Shown piece after piece: positions 1-9,483 of a stretch of 64,000 bases of DNA (the stretch's first letter is position 1; each line of letters begins with the position of its first letter). Source of the DNA: Blautia_A aquisgranensis (GTDB lineage Bacteria; Bacillota; Clostridia; Lachnospirales; Lachnospiraceae); assembly GCF_040096615.1 (NCBI RefSeq), contig NZ_JBBMEJ010000003.1, forward strand, positions 1 to 64,000. The letters run 5' to 3'. A program made the translations under genes and the position numbers. The notes beneath the pieces were generated by a model. The model had not been told where the DNA came from, searched no databases, and saw only the letters and a list, made by a program, of their open reading frames with translations.

Positions 1-23
1 GGCCGCCTGAAACACAGGCGGCC
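1..23 (+). other. Intergenic stem-loop upstream of ABC permease genes
   Basis: A perfect 9-bp inverted repeat (GGCCGCCTG / CAGGCGGCC) around a 5-base loop. No T-run follows, so it is not a typical terminator. In sugar ABC operons a hairpin between the binding-protein gene and the permease genes often protects the upstream message and lowers permease expression. The binding-protein gene would lie just left of the window; that is inference. Confidence 0.5.
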
Positions 24-70
24 GGCTTTAATGTCAGCCAGACATCTGGAAATCGGAAAGGAAATGAAGC

Positions 71-931
71 ATGAACAAAAAGAAAATATACAGTTTATGG
101 TTTCTTCTTCCGGCAGTACTGATTTTTGTGATCTTCTTCATCATCCCGATGGTGACATCACTGTTTTTCAGCTTAACTGTATGGGATCTGAAATCATTTA
201 CATTCTGCGGCCTTGATAACTATAAAACATTCTTCAGTGAAAACTCCTTAAGTATATCTGTAAAAAATACGTTGATCTATGCAGTCCTTACAAGTGGACT
301 GAAGGTAATCATTGCATTCTTTATCGCATTGTTCCTGACAAGTAAGATCAAGACAAAAGATTTCTTAAGATCTCTTGTGTTTTTCCCAAACCTTGTCAGT
401 GCAGTAGCAATCGGTATTATTTTTAAGGCACTGATGCATCCGAGCAAGGGACTTTTCAACACAGTTCTTGCAGCTATTGGAATTTCCGGACCTAACTGGC
501 TGGGTGATACACATCTTGCCCTGTTTTCCGTAATTGCGGTTGATGTATGGAAAGGTGTCAGCATTTCCACAGTAATCTTTATTGCCGGTATCACATCTAT
601 TGATTCCAGCTATTATGAAGCTGCTTCTATCGACGGTGCAACCCGTTGGCAGACTATTCGAAACATCGTAATGCCACTGGTTCGTTCTTCAACAAATACC
701 ATTATCACACTTTCCCTGATCGGCGGACTTCGCTGCTTTGACCTGATCTGGGCTATGACAAAGGGTGGTCCTGGATTTGCAACAGACGTACTTGCATCCG
801 TTGTTTACAAACAGTACGCAGCAGGATTCTTCGGTCTGTCTACAGCAGGAAACGTTATCATGTTTGCGGTAATTGCGATCATCGCATTCCCGCTTCAGAA
901 ATTCCTTAACAGCAGGGAGGTGTACAACTAA
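71..931 (+). CDS. Carbohydrate ABC transporter permease (MalF/UgpA type)
   Basis: A 286-residue inner-membrane permease of the binding-protein-dependent sugar importer family. It has about six hydrophobic segments. The EAA loop, which contacts the ATPase, is at about residues 179-200 (YYEAASIDGATRWQTIRNIV). Start at the ATG after GGAAAGG. The next permease begins 2 bases after its stop, so the two form a translationally linked heterodimer. The binding protein is presumably upstream and no ATPase is encoded here; such systems often share an MsmK-type ATPase. The kinase, regulator and GH106 enzyme downstream suggest a rhamnose-containing glycan as substrate, which is inference. Confidence 0.9.
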   Translation: MNKKKIYSLWFLLPAVLIFVIFFIIPMVTSLFFSLTVWDLKSFTFCGLDNYKTFFSENSLSISVKNTLIYAVLTSGLKVIIAFFIALFLTSKIKTKDFLRSLVFFPNLVSAVAIGIIFKALMHPSKGLFNTVLAAIGISGPNWLGDTHLALFSVIAVDVWKGVSISTVIFIAGITSIDSSYYEAASIDGATRWQTIRNIVMPLVRSSTNTIITLSLIGGLRCFDLIWAMTKGGPGFATDVLASVVYKQYAAGFFGLSTAGNVIMFAVIAIIAFPLQKFLNSREVYN

Positions 932-932
932 A

Positions 933-1763
933 ATGAAAAAACAGAAAAGACTTACATTATTAGGAGACATCCTTGGATGTGTTTTCGGTATTCTCATTTT
1001 TGCAGTACCGTTTCTCTTCATGCTGATCAATGCACTGAAGGACAGAAAAGAAGCAAACCTTCTGAGACTTTCCCTTCCGACTGAGTGGATGTGGAGCAAC
1101 TTCAAAGAAGTATTTTCCGCAAATAATTATCAGATCATCACAGCATTTAAGAACAGTATTATCCTTACGATAGGATCCCTGATCGTGCTTATCATTGTAG
1201 GATCCATGGCAGGCTATGTTCTTCAGAGAAGATCTGACAGACCTGTAAAGATCGTGGATACACTTGTTATGACAGGTCTTATGATTCCTCCTGCAATCCT
1301 TCCTACAATCTGGATTATGCAGGGACTTCACATTTACAAAACCATGTTTGGTATGATCATGGTTGAGACAGCACTTCAGATTCCGTTTACCATCATGCTT
1401 TACAAAGGTTTTATGAATACAATTCCTGTAGAGCTTGAGGAGGCAGGATACATCGACGGATGTACAAAAAGCAATCTGTTTGTAAAGATTATTTTCCCTC
1501 TTCTGAAACCGGTTACATCCACAATTATCATCCTGAATGCGGTAACAATTTTCAACGATTTTACTAACCCGCTGTACTTCCTTCCGGGAAATGATAATGT
1601 AACAGTTCAGCTTACTCTTTATAACTTTATGGGCAGATATTCCAGTTCTTATAACCTGCTGTTTGCAGATGTACTGATAATCACTATCCCGATGCTGATC
1701 CTCTTCCTGTTTTTCAACAAGAAGATCGTAGACGGTATGGTAGCCGGAGCTGTCAAAGGTTGA
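933..1763 (+). CDS. Carbohydrate ABC transporter permease (MalG type)
   Basis: A 276-residue second permease of the same importer, with about six membrane segments and an EAA loop near residues 169-189 (ELEEAGYIDGCTKSNLFVKI). An upstream in-frame start at 873 exists, but AGGGAGGTG at 914-922 places the true start at ATG 933, 2 bases after the first permease. The last gene of the transport unit: a palindromic repeat and a terminator follow before the kinase gene. Confidence 0.9.
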   Translation: MKKQKRLTLLGDILGCVFGILIFAVPFLFMLINALKDRKEANLLRLSLPTEWMWSNFKEVFSANNYQIITAFKNSIILTIGSLIVLIIVGSMAGYVLQRRSDRPVKIVDTLVMTGLMIPPAILPTIWIMQGLHIYKTMFGMIMVETALQIPFTIMLYKGFMNTIPVELEEAGYIDGCTKSNLFVKIIFPLLKPVTSTIIILNAVTIFNDFTNPLYFLPGNDNVTVQLTLYNFMGRYSSSYNLLFADVLIITIPMLILFLFFNKKIVDGMVAGAVKG

Positions 1764-1795
1764 TGCCAAATATGCAAAATCGGATTTGTGTGGTA

Positions 1796-1841
1796 TTATC
1801 ATAATTGAATCAACTGCGAAGCAGTTATTCGGTTATGATAA
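1796..1841. repeat. 46-base palindromic (REP-like) element
   Basis: A long interrupted palindrome: TTATCATAA, GAAT and AACTGC on the left pair with GCAGTT, ATTC and TTATGATAA on the right around a GAA loop, with small TT/GG and C bulges. It lies between the permease gene and the terminator. A partial, related sequence (AACTGCGAAG, then TTATTCTGTTATGA) occurs at 52737-52760, so it may be a dispersed repeat. Confidence 0.55.
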
Positions 1842-1898
1842 GCAAGCAGTGGATAAGGATGGTTTTATCCGCCAGACATGCCATGCAGATAAAAGAAA

Positions 1899-1936
1899 AC
1901 AGATACTCTGCTGTGACGGCAGGGTATCTGTTTTGG
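1899..1936 (+). terminator. Rho-independent terminator of the permease operon
   Basis: ACAGATAC.CTGC pairs with GCAG.GTATCTGT around a short loop, followed by TTTT. It separates the transporter genes from the sensor kinase. Confidence 0.75.
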
Positions 1937-1962
1937 CAAATAAAAATATATGAGGTGTGTTT

Positions 1963-3777
1963 ATGAAATTTCGCACAAAACTGATTTTGGGTTTTTCCAT
2001 TGTAATATTTTTTATATCGGCAATCCTGGGTATAGTCTGCTATAACTATAATTCAAAAAGGCTATCTGAAAAAGCAGCTCAAAGCCTGAAATTCTATTCC
2101 AGGCAGACAGCTGCTAATGTTGATTTTACAGTAGATTCCATGAAGCATGTGACAGATTATATCCTGTCAGAACAGGATATGCTCAATGCAATGAAAACAT
2201 TGCCGAAATATTATGAAAAAGGCAATTATGGATTTGGTAAAACGATAAAACATAATGATCTTCTGGATACCTTAAATATAGGACTTGCCATGTACTATAT
2301 CGACAGTAATTTTTACAGGGTGATCATTTTTAATGAGTTCGGAGATGTGGCATCCAGTACAAATACCGGTTCCAAGCTTACCAATAAGGCAAGGAATATA
2401 TCCGACATCAAATGGCTGAATTCAGCAACCAGAATGCATGGTAAACCGATCCTGATAGCACCACATATGGATGGCTGGGGAATCAGGGAAAGCGAGGAAG
2501 TTTTTTCCCTGGCAAGAAAAGTTCAGGGTGGAGATTTCGGATATATTGAAGTTCAGTATGCTACGGATGAACTGAAGGATATATTTGAGATTCCGGATTC
2601 CGATATTAAAGTTGTGGCATTTCTTCCGGGAGGAGAAATCTTGTATCAGTCCGAGGGCCTGACCGATGATCTGGTAAGCTATATAAAAAAACATCCGGAA
2701 GTAACAAAAATGGATTCTATTACCGTTTCTTCAGACACAAGCATGTGGGCATCAGCATCAGAGATATCCGATAATTATGGGATTCGTGTGGTTGCCCTGG
2801 AGGAAAAAACAGAGATCATTGCGGGGATGAAAGAGGCTGTGATGATCGCTCTGGGAATGGCTATAGGCTGCTTTGTGATCTCCATGGGAGTGGTAATCTT
2901 TATTGCCAGCAAGCTTTCCAGGCCGTTGACTGTGTTAAAGGATCAGATGGAAAATACAGGAATCGAGAATATGGATGCAGAGCTTGTGGTACCGAATACA
3001 GATGATGAGGTTCAGGCAGTAGGAATCGCATACCAGAATCTGATGCACAGACTGAACGAATCCATTGTAAAAGAAAGACGAATGTCATTGCTTCAGCTTC
3101 AGGCACAGTTCGATACCCTGCAGGCGCAGGTCAATCCACATTTTCTTTACAATGTGCTCAATGTAATATCAAGCAGAGGCATTATGGACGGTGATGAGGA
3201 AATCTGCGAGATCTGCGGCTGTCTGGCAGCTATGCTCAGGTATTCCACGAACACAAAGGAGAGATATGCAACAGTAGAAAAGGAGCTGGAGTATCTTGAA
3301 CGTTATATTTTTCTGCTGAAATCCAGATATGAACATCGGTTGGAAGTGGAAGTGGATTGTGAGGAATCCGTAAAACAGGAGCAGCTTCCCAAAATTGTGC
3401 TGCAGCAGCTGGTAGAGAACAGCATACAGCACGGATATAATAACAGCAAAAATATCATGAAAATTTACGTACATGGCTGGAGAGATGAAACAGGCTGGTA
3501 CTTTGAAGTCCGGGATAACGGACAGGGTACCACGGAAGAAGTGCGTGAAGAGTTAAACAAAAAAATGAGAAAAATCCGGAAAAAGATCATGTCCAGAGGA
3601 AGCAGTATAGAATTGGAAATCGGAGGTATGGGGCTGGCGAATACCTATGCAAGAATGTTTCTTGTGTACAATGGAAGAGCAGTATTCCGGATACGAAACC
3701 TTGAAGAGGGATTAAGTGTCATCATAGGGGTATCGGAAAAGGAGGATGAAGCCGATGTATCAGGTGATGATTGTTGA
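1963..3777 (+). CDS. YesM-like sensor histidine kinase
   Basis: A 604-residue membrane histidine kinase of the YesM/LytS-like group. Domains: N-terminal membrane segment (about 6-27), extracytoplasmic Cache-like sensor (about 30-285), second membrane segment (about 290-312), HAMP, then His_kinase (PF06580) with phospho-acceptor His393 in NPHFLYN, and a GHKL ATPase domain (N box VENSIQHGY). GTG 1957 is also possible, but GAGGTG at 1952-1957 fits ATG 1963. It overlaps the regulator gene by 23 bases, so the two form a two-component pair that probably senses an extracellular sugar and controls the ABC transporter and GH106 gene. Confidence 0.9.
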   Translation: MKFRTKLILGFSIVIFFISAILGIVCYNYNSKRLSEKAAQSLKFYSRQTAANVDFTVDSMKHVTDYILSEQDMLNAMKTLPKYYEKGNYGFGKTIKHNDLLDTLNIGLAMYYIDSNFYRVIIFNEFGDVASSTNTGSKLTNKARNISDIKWLNSATRMHGKPILIAPHMDGWGIRESEEVFSLARKVQGGDFGYIEVQYATDELKDIFEIPDSDIKVVAFLPGGEILYQSEGLTDDLVSYIKKHPEVTKMDSITVSSDTSMWASASEISDNYGIRVVALEEKTEIIAGMKEAVMIALGMAIGCFVISMGVVIFIASKLSRPLTVLKDQMENTGIENMDAELVVPNTDDEVQAVGIAYQNLMHRLNESIVKERRMSLLQLQAQFDTLQAQVNPHFLYNVLNVISSRGIMDGDEEICEICGCLAAMLRYSTNTKERYATVEKELEYLERYIFLLKSRYEHRLEVEVDCEESVKQEQLPKIVLQQLVENSIQHGYNNSKNIMKIYVHGWRDETGWYFEVRDNGQGTTEEVREELNKKMRKIRKKIMSRGSSIELEIGGMGLANTYARMFLVYNGRAVFRIRNLEEGLSVIIGVSEKEDEADVSGDDC

Positions 3778-5257
3778 TGATGAGCCGATGGCAGCCAGTC
3801 TGATCGTCAACATTATAAAACGAAAATACAGTAATTTTGATATCATGGGAACTGCCTATGACGGTGAGGAAGCACTGGAACTGATGGAGAAAAAAGGAGA
3901 ACCGGATGTTCTGATCACAGATATCCAGATGCCGGTGATGAATGGACTGAAGCTTGTAGAAGAGACAAAGAAACGTTATCCGGAAGTGCTCAGTGTGATA
4001 GTCAGCGGATATCAGGAATTTGAATATGCGAAGCAGGCTATCGCATTTGGGGTGTGTGATTATATCCTGAAACCGATCGTGCCGTCAGAGTTTGCCAAGC
4101 TGATCAAAAAGATTGAAGAGAAGCTGAGACAGAAATATTACAAGGAACGGAACGTTCTTATGCACAGGATGGTAAATGAGCTTCCTGTAGATGAAAAAGC
4201 TCTCAGAAGATACTTTCAGTCGGAAAATTACTACGGGGCGATCGTCAGGCTGAACGGACTTCCAAGCCGCTATGGGGAGCGCGGAAGAAAAGAGATCTTT
4301 TCGGATATCAATGAGATGATACTGGCTTATGGCCGTGACACACAGGAGACCTTATATCTCTGTCCGGGCGAGATCGTCAGTGATGTGGATTATGAACAGA
4401 TGATCCGCAGACGTATTGGAAAGGAGCAGCCGGAAGCTGCGTATGTTACTACCATCATCCGCCGAAAATCTGTTCCTGTGGGTCAGATCGGAGAAATGGT
4501 CCGGGAGCTTTACCGTAAGCTGGACGCCTCAATCATTCTGGGAAAAAATCAGACTCTGATCATTGAAGAGACAGATGGAGGACAGAGTACAGGGGCGCCC
4601 GGCAGAGATTATGAGTATCTGGAAGAGCTGGAATATCTTGCAGGAAAACAGAAGTATGACCGTCTCCAGAAAAAAACGGAGGAACTGATCCGCAAATGGG
4701 TAAAAGAAGAACATACCCAGCTCTGGATCGAAGGACGTGTTCGGCAGATCGGTTATCTGCTCCAACGCTACGATGCCGGAAACTGGGATTACCGTGAGAC
4801 AGAATTTCTTATGGATGACATTTTCTCTACAGCAGAAAATGTGGAGCAGCTTTGCAGCGGGATATCTGATATTTTCTTTAAGGATGTGCATGAGGAGACG
4901 GCTTCTGCGCAGAAAACAGATACAGAGGAATATTTTGAGAGTGTGAAAAAATATATCCAAAAGCATATGTCGGAACAGCTTTCCCTGCACAGTGTGAGCA
5001 AGGCTGTAGGTGTTTCACAGACATATTTAAGCCGGCTTTTCCGCAAGTATGAGGATGCGTCATTTAATACGTATCTTACCGCGCTTCGAATGGAAAAGGC
5101 GAAAAAGCTTCTTCTCCGTGAGGAAAAGATGTATGTAAAGGATGTAGCAGAGCAGGTAGGTTATAAAGATCAGTTTTATTTCAGCCGGATTTTTTATTCC
5201 TATACAGGAGTAAGGCCGTCAGAATACGTGGAAAAAGAAACAATTGAAACAATATAA
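3755..5257 (+). CDS. YesN-like response regulator, REC plus AraC-type DNA-binding domain
   Basis: A 500-residue regulator. The receiver domain (about 1-125) has the acidic pair in IVDDEP, phospho-acceptor Asp56 (ITDIQMP) and the conserved Lys in LKP. A long variable middle follows, then a C-terminal AraC/XylS helix-turn-helix pair (about 395-495). ATG 3746 sits directly against GGAGG, so ATG 3755 with 9-base spacing is preferred. It is cognate to the overlapping kinase and expected to activate nearby glycan-use genes. Confidence 0.88.
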   Translation: MYQVMIVDDEPMAASLIVNIIKRKYSNFDIMGTAYDGEEALELMEKKGEPDVLITDIQMPVMNGLKLVEETKKRYPEVLSVIVSGYQEFEYAKQAIAFGVCDYILKPIVPSEFAKLIKKIEEKLRQKYYKERNVLMHRMVNELPVDEKALRRYFQSENYYGAIVRLNGLPSRYGERGRKEIFSDINEMILAYGRDTQETLYLCPGEIVSDVDYEQMIRRRIGKEQPEAAYVTTIIRRKSVPVGQIGEMVRELYRKLDASIILGKNQTLIIEETDGGQSTGAPGRDYEYLEELEYLAGKQKYDRLQKKTEELIRKWVKEEHTQLWIEGRVRQIGYLLQRYDAGNWDYRETEFLMDDIFSTAENVEQLCSGISDIFFKDVHEETASAQKTDTEEYFESVKKYIQKHMSEQLSLHSVSKAVGVSQTYLSRLFRKYEDASFNTYLTALRMEKAKKLLLREEKMYVKDVAEQVGYKDQFYFSRIFYSYTGVRPSEYVEKETIETI

Positions 5258-5275
5258 AAAATGGAGGGCAAAGGT

Positions 5276-8200
5276 ATGCTGTACCATAATGGGGAAAAAC
5301 TGACAGAGGAGAAATTTCAGAATCCGGGAAGCGAGTACCGGGCAGCACCGTTCTGGGCATGGAACTGCAAAATGACAGAGGCGGAGATCGACAATACACT
5401 GGAGGCATTAAAGGCCATGGGAATGGGCGGCGGACATATTCACTGCCGTACAGGAATGGACAACCCATATATGAGCGAGGAATTTCTGAATCTGGTGAAG
5501 TATGCCTGGAAACAGAGCAGGGAAAAAGATATGCTCACCTGGCTTTATGATGAAGATCGCTGGCCGTCAGGAGCAGGCGGCGGACTGGTAACGAAAGATC
5601 ATAAATACAGGATCCGTTTTCTTCTTTTTACACCGGAACGCCAGGAGGGAAAAAAGATCGAAAACAGCGAGCTGCGTTCTTCCGGACAGGCGGTAAGAAG
5701 CAACGAGAGAACTTTTCTCGGAAGATATCAGGTGCGTCTTGAGGGCGGGTATCTGGCCGAGTATGAAAAGATCAGCGAGGATGCACAGCTGAAAGATGGA
5801 TTTGCGGAGTGGTTTGCATATCTTGAGGTGTCCGGTGACAATCCGTGGTTCAATAACGAAGCGTATCTGAATACCCTGGACAAAGAGGCTGTAAAGCGTT
5901 TTATTCAGGTGACACATGAAAAATATTTTGAAAATCTGGGAGAGGAATTCGGAAAAACAGTTCCTGCGATCTTTACAGACGAACCGCAGTTTTCTCATAA
6001 AGAATGCCTGGATTTTGCAGAAGAGAAAAAGGATGTGACGATTCCGTATACGGATGATCTGGATGAAACCTTTCAGGCTGCATACGGACACAGTCTGCTT
6101 GAACATCTGCCGGAGCTGTTCTGGGAGCTACCGGGAGAAGCAGTTTCCCGGATTCGATATGAGTATCATGACCATATTGCAGAGCGTTTCGCAGATGCTT
6201 TTGCAGATACCATCGGTGGATGGTGCAAGGAGCATGGAATTGCACTGACCGGACATATGATGGAAGAGCCGACTCTGGAGACACAGACAGCAGCACTTGG
6301 TGAGGCGATGCGTTCTTATCGTTCTTTTGAGATTCCGGGAATCGACATGCTCTGTGACAGAAGAGAGCTTTCTACCGCGAAACAGGCAGAAAGCGCGGTT
6401 CATCAGTTTGGAAGAGAGGCCATGACCAGCGAGCTCTATGGAGTTACAAACTGGGATTTTGATTTCCGTGGACATAAGCTTCAGGGTGACTGGCAGGCAG
6501 CACTTGGTGTAACCGTCCGTGTTCCGCATCTGACCTGGACTTCCATGGCCGGTGAGGCGAAGCGAGATTATCCGGCATCCATCAGTTATCAGTCACCATG
6601 GTATAAAGAATATCCTCTTGTGGAGAATTATTTTGCCAGAGTGAATACAGCACTGACAAGAGGTATTCCGCATGTGAAGCTTGCTGTGATCCATCCGGTA
6701 GAGTCCTATTGGCTTTTCTGGGGACCGAAGGAGCAGACAGCACCGATCCGTGAGGAGATGGATGAGAACTTTATTCACATGATCGACTGGCTGCTTTATG
6801 GGACAGTGGATTTTGATTTTATCTCAGAATCTCTGCTTCCGGACCTGAATAAGGGACAGAAGGATGAGAAGCTTCTGAAGGTCGGAGCTATGAAATATGA
6901 CACGGTGCTTGTTCCTAATTGTCTGACACTTAGAAACTCCACACTGGAGATCCTGGAGAAATTTAAGGCAAGAGGCGGCCGCGTGATCTTTGCGGGACAG
7001 CTTCCGAAATATGCAGATGCCTATCCGTCTGACCGGGGAACGAAGCTGGCAGAAAAATGCGAGACAGTAGCATTCAGCAAGTATCGTCTTCTGGAAGCTG
7101 TAAAAGCTGCAAGAGATATCGAGATTCTGGAGGCAGATGGAAAACCATCCACAAATCTGATCTATCAGATGCGTGAGGAAGGGGAGAACCGCTGGCTGTT
7201 CCTGTGTCATGTGAACCGTACAGAGAAGGTTTCAGATGCCTGCATTGTGATCAATGAGCTGCAGGAGCGTAAGAAAAATCAGGATCTTCCAAGAGAAGAG
7301 AAGCTTCGTATCCAGATTCGTGGTTTATGGAAAGTAACGGTATATGATGCCATGACCGGAAAAATCTATCCGGTGACAGCAAAGTACCATAAAGGGGACA
7401 CTGTTCTGAAACGCAGCATGTTCGACCATGACAGCCTGCTTCTCTGGCTGGAACCTCTGACAGAAGCAGAAGTGAAGAAACTTATTTTAGAGAGAAAGAG
7501 CTGTTCTGCCGGTGCATGCGAAGTATCAGGTTTCGGATATGAGCTTCCGATTTCTGATCAGGTGGAGATCGTACGAAGCGAACCGAATGTAAGTATTCTG
7601 GATCTTGCAGAGTATGCTTTTGACGGAGGTGAATGGAAGCCGGAGGAAGAGATCCTGCGTATTGATAACCGTTTCCGTGAAAAGCTTGGTTATCCGCTCC
7701 GTATGGAGGCTTTTGCACAGCCATGGACCAATGATAAGGTGGAAGGATTTGAGCATACACTGTCTCTTAAATTCCACATTCATACAGAAGCAGATCTGAA
7801 AGGAACTTTCCTGGCTATGGAGAATGATGAGAAGACGAAGATCTTCTTGGATGAGAAAACTGTGGAAAACAAGGCAGAAGGCTGGTATGTGGATCACTGC
7901 ATCCGCAAAGTTCCAATGCCGGATATGGAAGCAGGTGAGCATGAGCTGATCGTGGAGATTCCTTATAATTCCAAGGTAAATATTGAAGCAATGTTCCTTC
8001 TGGGAGAATTTTCCGTGAAGGTTGTGGGACGGGATCAGGTGTTTGGAGAAGTGCAGCATAAGGCTGCATTCAGTGATCTCACAGCACAGGGCTATCCGTT
8101 CTACGGTGGAAATGTGACTTATAAGATTCCGTTTGTCAGCACCGGCGGCGAGGTGACAGTGCGCGAAAACATGTTCCGAGCACCGGTTCTCAAGGCTTCC

Positions 8201-8458
8201 GTTGATGGAAAGGAAGCCGGTTACATTGCGTTTTCTCCGTATGAATTATCTCTCGGAGAGCTGGAAGCCGGCGAGCATGAGCTGGAGCTGACTGTGTTCG
8301 GAAACAGAGTGAACACTTTCGGAACTCTGCATAACTGCGATCAGAAAGAGGACTGGTACGGACCAAACGCATGGAGAACAACCGGTGATCTCTGGGCGTA
8401 TGAATACCAGCTGAAACCAACAGGACTTCTCAAGGCACCGGTGCTTATGAAAAAATAG
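5276..8458 (+). CDS. Glycoside hydrolase family 106-like protein (alpha-L-rhamnosidase-like)
   Basis: A 1060-residue protein without a signal peptide, so probably cytoplasmic. The N-terminal signature (PFWAWN, GGHIHCRTGM, WLYDEDRWPSGAGGG) is what I recognise from GH106 and related large glycosidases. A TIM-barrel-like part is followed by beta-rich C-terminal modules. GGAGGG at 5263-5268 sets ATG 5276 rather than 5261. It lies directly behind the YesM/YesN pair, so the imported oligosaccharide probably carries rhamnose or a similar sugar. Exact specificity cannot be read from the sequence. Confidence 0.75.
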   Translation: MLYHNGEKLTEEKFQNPGSEYRAAPFWAWNCKMTEAEIDNTLEALKAMGMGGGHIHCRTGMDNPYMSEEFLNLVKYAWKQSREKDMLTWLYDEDRWPSGAGGGLVTKDHKYRIRFLLFTPERQEGKKIENSELRSSGQAVRSNERTFLGRYQVRLEGGYLAEYEKISEDAQLKDGFAEWFAYLEVSGDNPWFNNEAYLNTLDKEAVKRFIQVTHEKYFENLGEEFGKTVPAIFTDEPQFSHKECLDFAEEKKDVTIPYTDDLDETFQAAYGHSLLEHLPELFWELPGEAVSRIRYEYHDHIAERFADAFADTIGGWCKEHGIALTGHMMEEPTLETQTAALGEAMRSYRSFEIPGIDMLCDRRELSTAKQAESAVHQFGREAMTSELYGVTNWDFDFRGHKLQGDWQAALGVTVRVPHLTWTSMAGEAKRDYPASISYQSPWYKEYPLVENYFARVNTALTRGIPHVKLAVIHPVESYWLFWGPKEQTAPIREEMDENFIHMIDWLLYGTVDFDFISESLLPDLNKGQKDEKLLKVGAMKYDTVLVPNCLTLRNSTLEILEKFKARGGRVIFAGQLPKYADAYPSDRGTKLAEKCETVAFSKYRLLEAVKAARDIEILEADGKPSTNLIYQMREEGENRWLFLCHVNRTEKVSDACIVINELQERKKNQDLPREEKLRIQIRGLWKVTVYDAMTGKIYPVTAKYHKGDTVLKRSMFDHDSLLLWLEPLTEAEVKKLILERKSCSAGACEVSGFGYELPISDQVEIVRSEPNVSILDLAEYAFDGGEWKPEEEILRIDNRFREKLGYPLRMEAFAQPWTNDKVEGFEHTLSLKFHIHTEADLKGTFLAMENDEKTKIFLDEKTVENKAEGWYVDHCIRKVPMPDMEAGEHELIVEIPYNSKVNIEAMFLLGEFSVKVVGRDQVFGEVQHKAAFSDLTAQGYPFYGGNVTYKIPFVSTGGEVTVRENMFRAPVLKASVDGKEAGYIAFSPYELSLGELEAGEHELELTVFGNRVNTFGTLHNCDQKEDWYGPNAWRTTGDLWAYEYQLKPTGLLKAPVLMKK

Positions 8459-8460
8459 GG

Positions 8461-8489
8461 TTGTAATTACTGAATAAGTGCGTTATAAT
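8461..8489 (+). promoter_or_regulatory. Sigma-A promoter of the FMN riboswitch/ribU unit
   Basis: TTGTAA at 8461-8466, a 17-base spacer and a perfect TATAAT at 8484-8489. The aptamer starts about 19 bases after the -10 box. Confidence 0.8.
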
Positions 8490-8507
8490 GACCACAGAAA
8501 AGAAAAT

Positions 8508-8617
8508 TTCTTCGGGGCAGGGTGCAATTCCCTACCGGCGGTATAGTCCGCGACCCGCTTCGGCGGCTGATCTGGTGAAATTCCAGGACCGACAGTAAAG
8601 TCTGGATGAGAGAAGAA
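8508..8617 (+). ncRNA. FMN riboswitch (RFN element)
   Basis: The classic conserved blocks are all present in order: GGGGCAGGGTG, ATTCCCTACCGGCGG, GTCCGCGACCC, GGTGAAATTCC, GGACCGACAGT and AAAGTCTGGATG. The closing helix P1 pairs TTCTTC at 8508-8513 with GAAGAA at 8612-8617. A strong terminator follows at 8646-8673, so FMN binding should stop transcription before ribU. Confidence 0.96.
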
Positions 8618-8645
8618 CGCGCAGTATTTTTAAACGTGATCAATA

Positions 8646-8673
8646 CCCCGGGAAGAAGTTCCCGGGGCTTTTT
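8646..8673 (+). terminator. Riboswitch expression-platform terminator
   Basis: A 9-bp stem (CCCCGGGAA / TTCCCGGGG) with a GAAG loop, followed by CTTTTT. It lies between the FMN aptamer and ribU. Confidence 0.92.
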
Positions 8674-8753
8674 ATGTCAGGAAATATTTTTCCGGCATAA
8701 AGATTTCTTGTAGAAATTTTCTTTGGAATATTTCGAAAGAAGGAGAGAGAATT

Positions 8754-9389
8754 ATGAGTGAACAGGTATTACAGAGAGGAAATGCCATGGAAAGGAGCAG
8801 AACAAGGACGATTGCCCAGGTAGCTATGCTTGGTGCTGTCGCAGGAGTATTAATGAATCTGGAATTTCCGATTCCGTTCCTTGCGCCGTCTTTTTATCAG
8901 CTTGACTTTTCCGAGGTGCCGGTTATGGTAGGAACTTTTGCCATGGGACCGGTGGCAGGTATTCTCATTGAGCTTGTGAAGATTCTCGTACATCTTGTGA
9001 CTAAGGGAACCATGACAGCAGGTGTCGGTGATGTGGCCAACTTCCTTTTTGGATGTGCTTATGTAGTGCCGGCAGGACTGATCTACCGTTTCCGTCATAA
9101 GAAGAGCAGAGCACATGCAGTTGCAGGTATGGCAGTGGGAACGATCCTGACATCAATTCTTGCATGCTTTATCAATGCATTCGTATTGCTTCCGGCCTAT
9201 GGTAAGGCTTTTGGAATGCCGATCGAGACCTTTATCCAGATGGGAAGTGCTGTACACAGCTCTGTAAACGGATTGCTTACATTTGCGCTGCTGATCATTG
9301 CACCGTTTAATATCTTCAAGTATGCAGTAACCTCCCTGATCGTATTTGTGATCTACAAGAAGATCCGTGTTGTGCTGAAGGGTGACTGA
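8754..9389 (+). CDS. ribU: Riboflavin ECF transporter S component
   Basis: A 211-residue membrane protein with five to six hydrophobic segments and the RibU-like region around FYQLDFSEVPVMVGTFAMGP near residues 43-62. It is the substrate-binding subunit of an energy-coupling-factor importer and takes up riboflavin; the shared EcfA/EcfT module is not in the window. Start at ATG 8754 behind AAGGAGAGAG. The FMN riboswitch directly upstream makes the riboflavin assignment strong. Confidence 0.94.
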   Translation: MSEQVLQRGNAMERSRTRTIAQVAMLGAVAGVLMNLEFPIPFLAPSFYQLDFSEVPVMVGTFAMGPVAGILIELVKILVHLVTKGTMTAGVGDVANFLFGCAYVVPAGLIYRFRHKKSRAHAVAGMAVGTILTSILACFINAFVLLPAYGKAFGMPIETFIQMGSAVHSSVNGLLTFALLIIAPFNIFKYAVTSLIVFVIYKKIRVVLKGD

Positions 9390-9403
9390 TAAAATAAATA
9401 AAG

Positions 9404-9466
9404 CAAAAGTGCCATGTAACTGGTAGCTGCCATCTGGCAGCAAGGTTACATGGCACTTTTGTTTTA
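9404..9466. terminator. Bidirectional terminator between ribU and the MATE gene
   Basis: A 17-bp stem (AAAAGTGCCATGTAAC core against its complement) enclosing a small GCTGCC/GGCAGC hairpin. T-rich on the + side and A-rich on the left, so it can act in both directions between convergent genes. Confidence 0.88.
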
Positions 9467-9483
9467 TACGGCTTGTTGTATTG

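Noticed and set aside
960..1802. 280-codon - strand open frame
   Set aside because: Shadow of the second permease gene, which has the conserved EAA loop and proper start.
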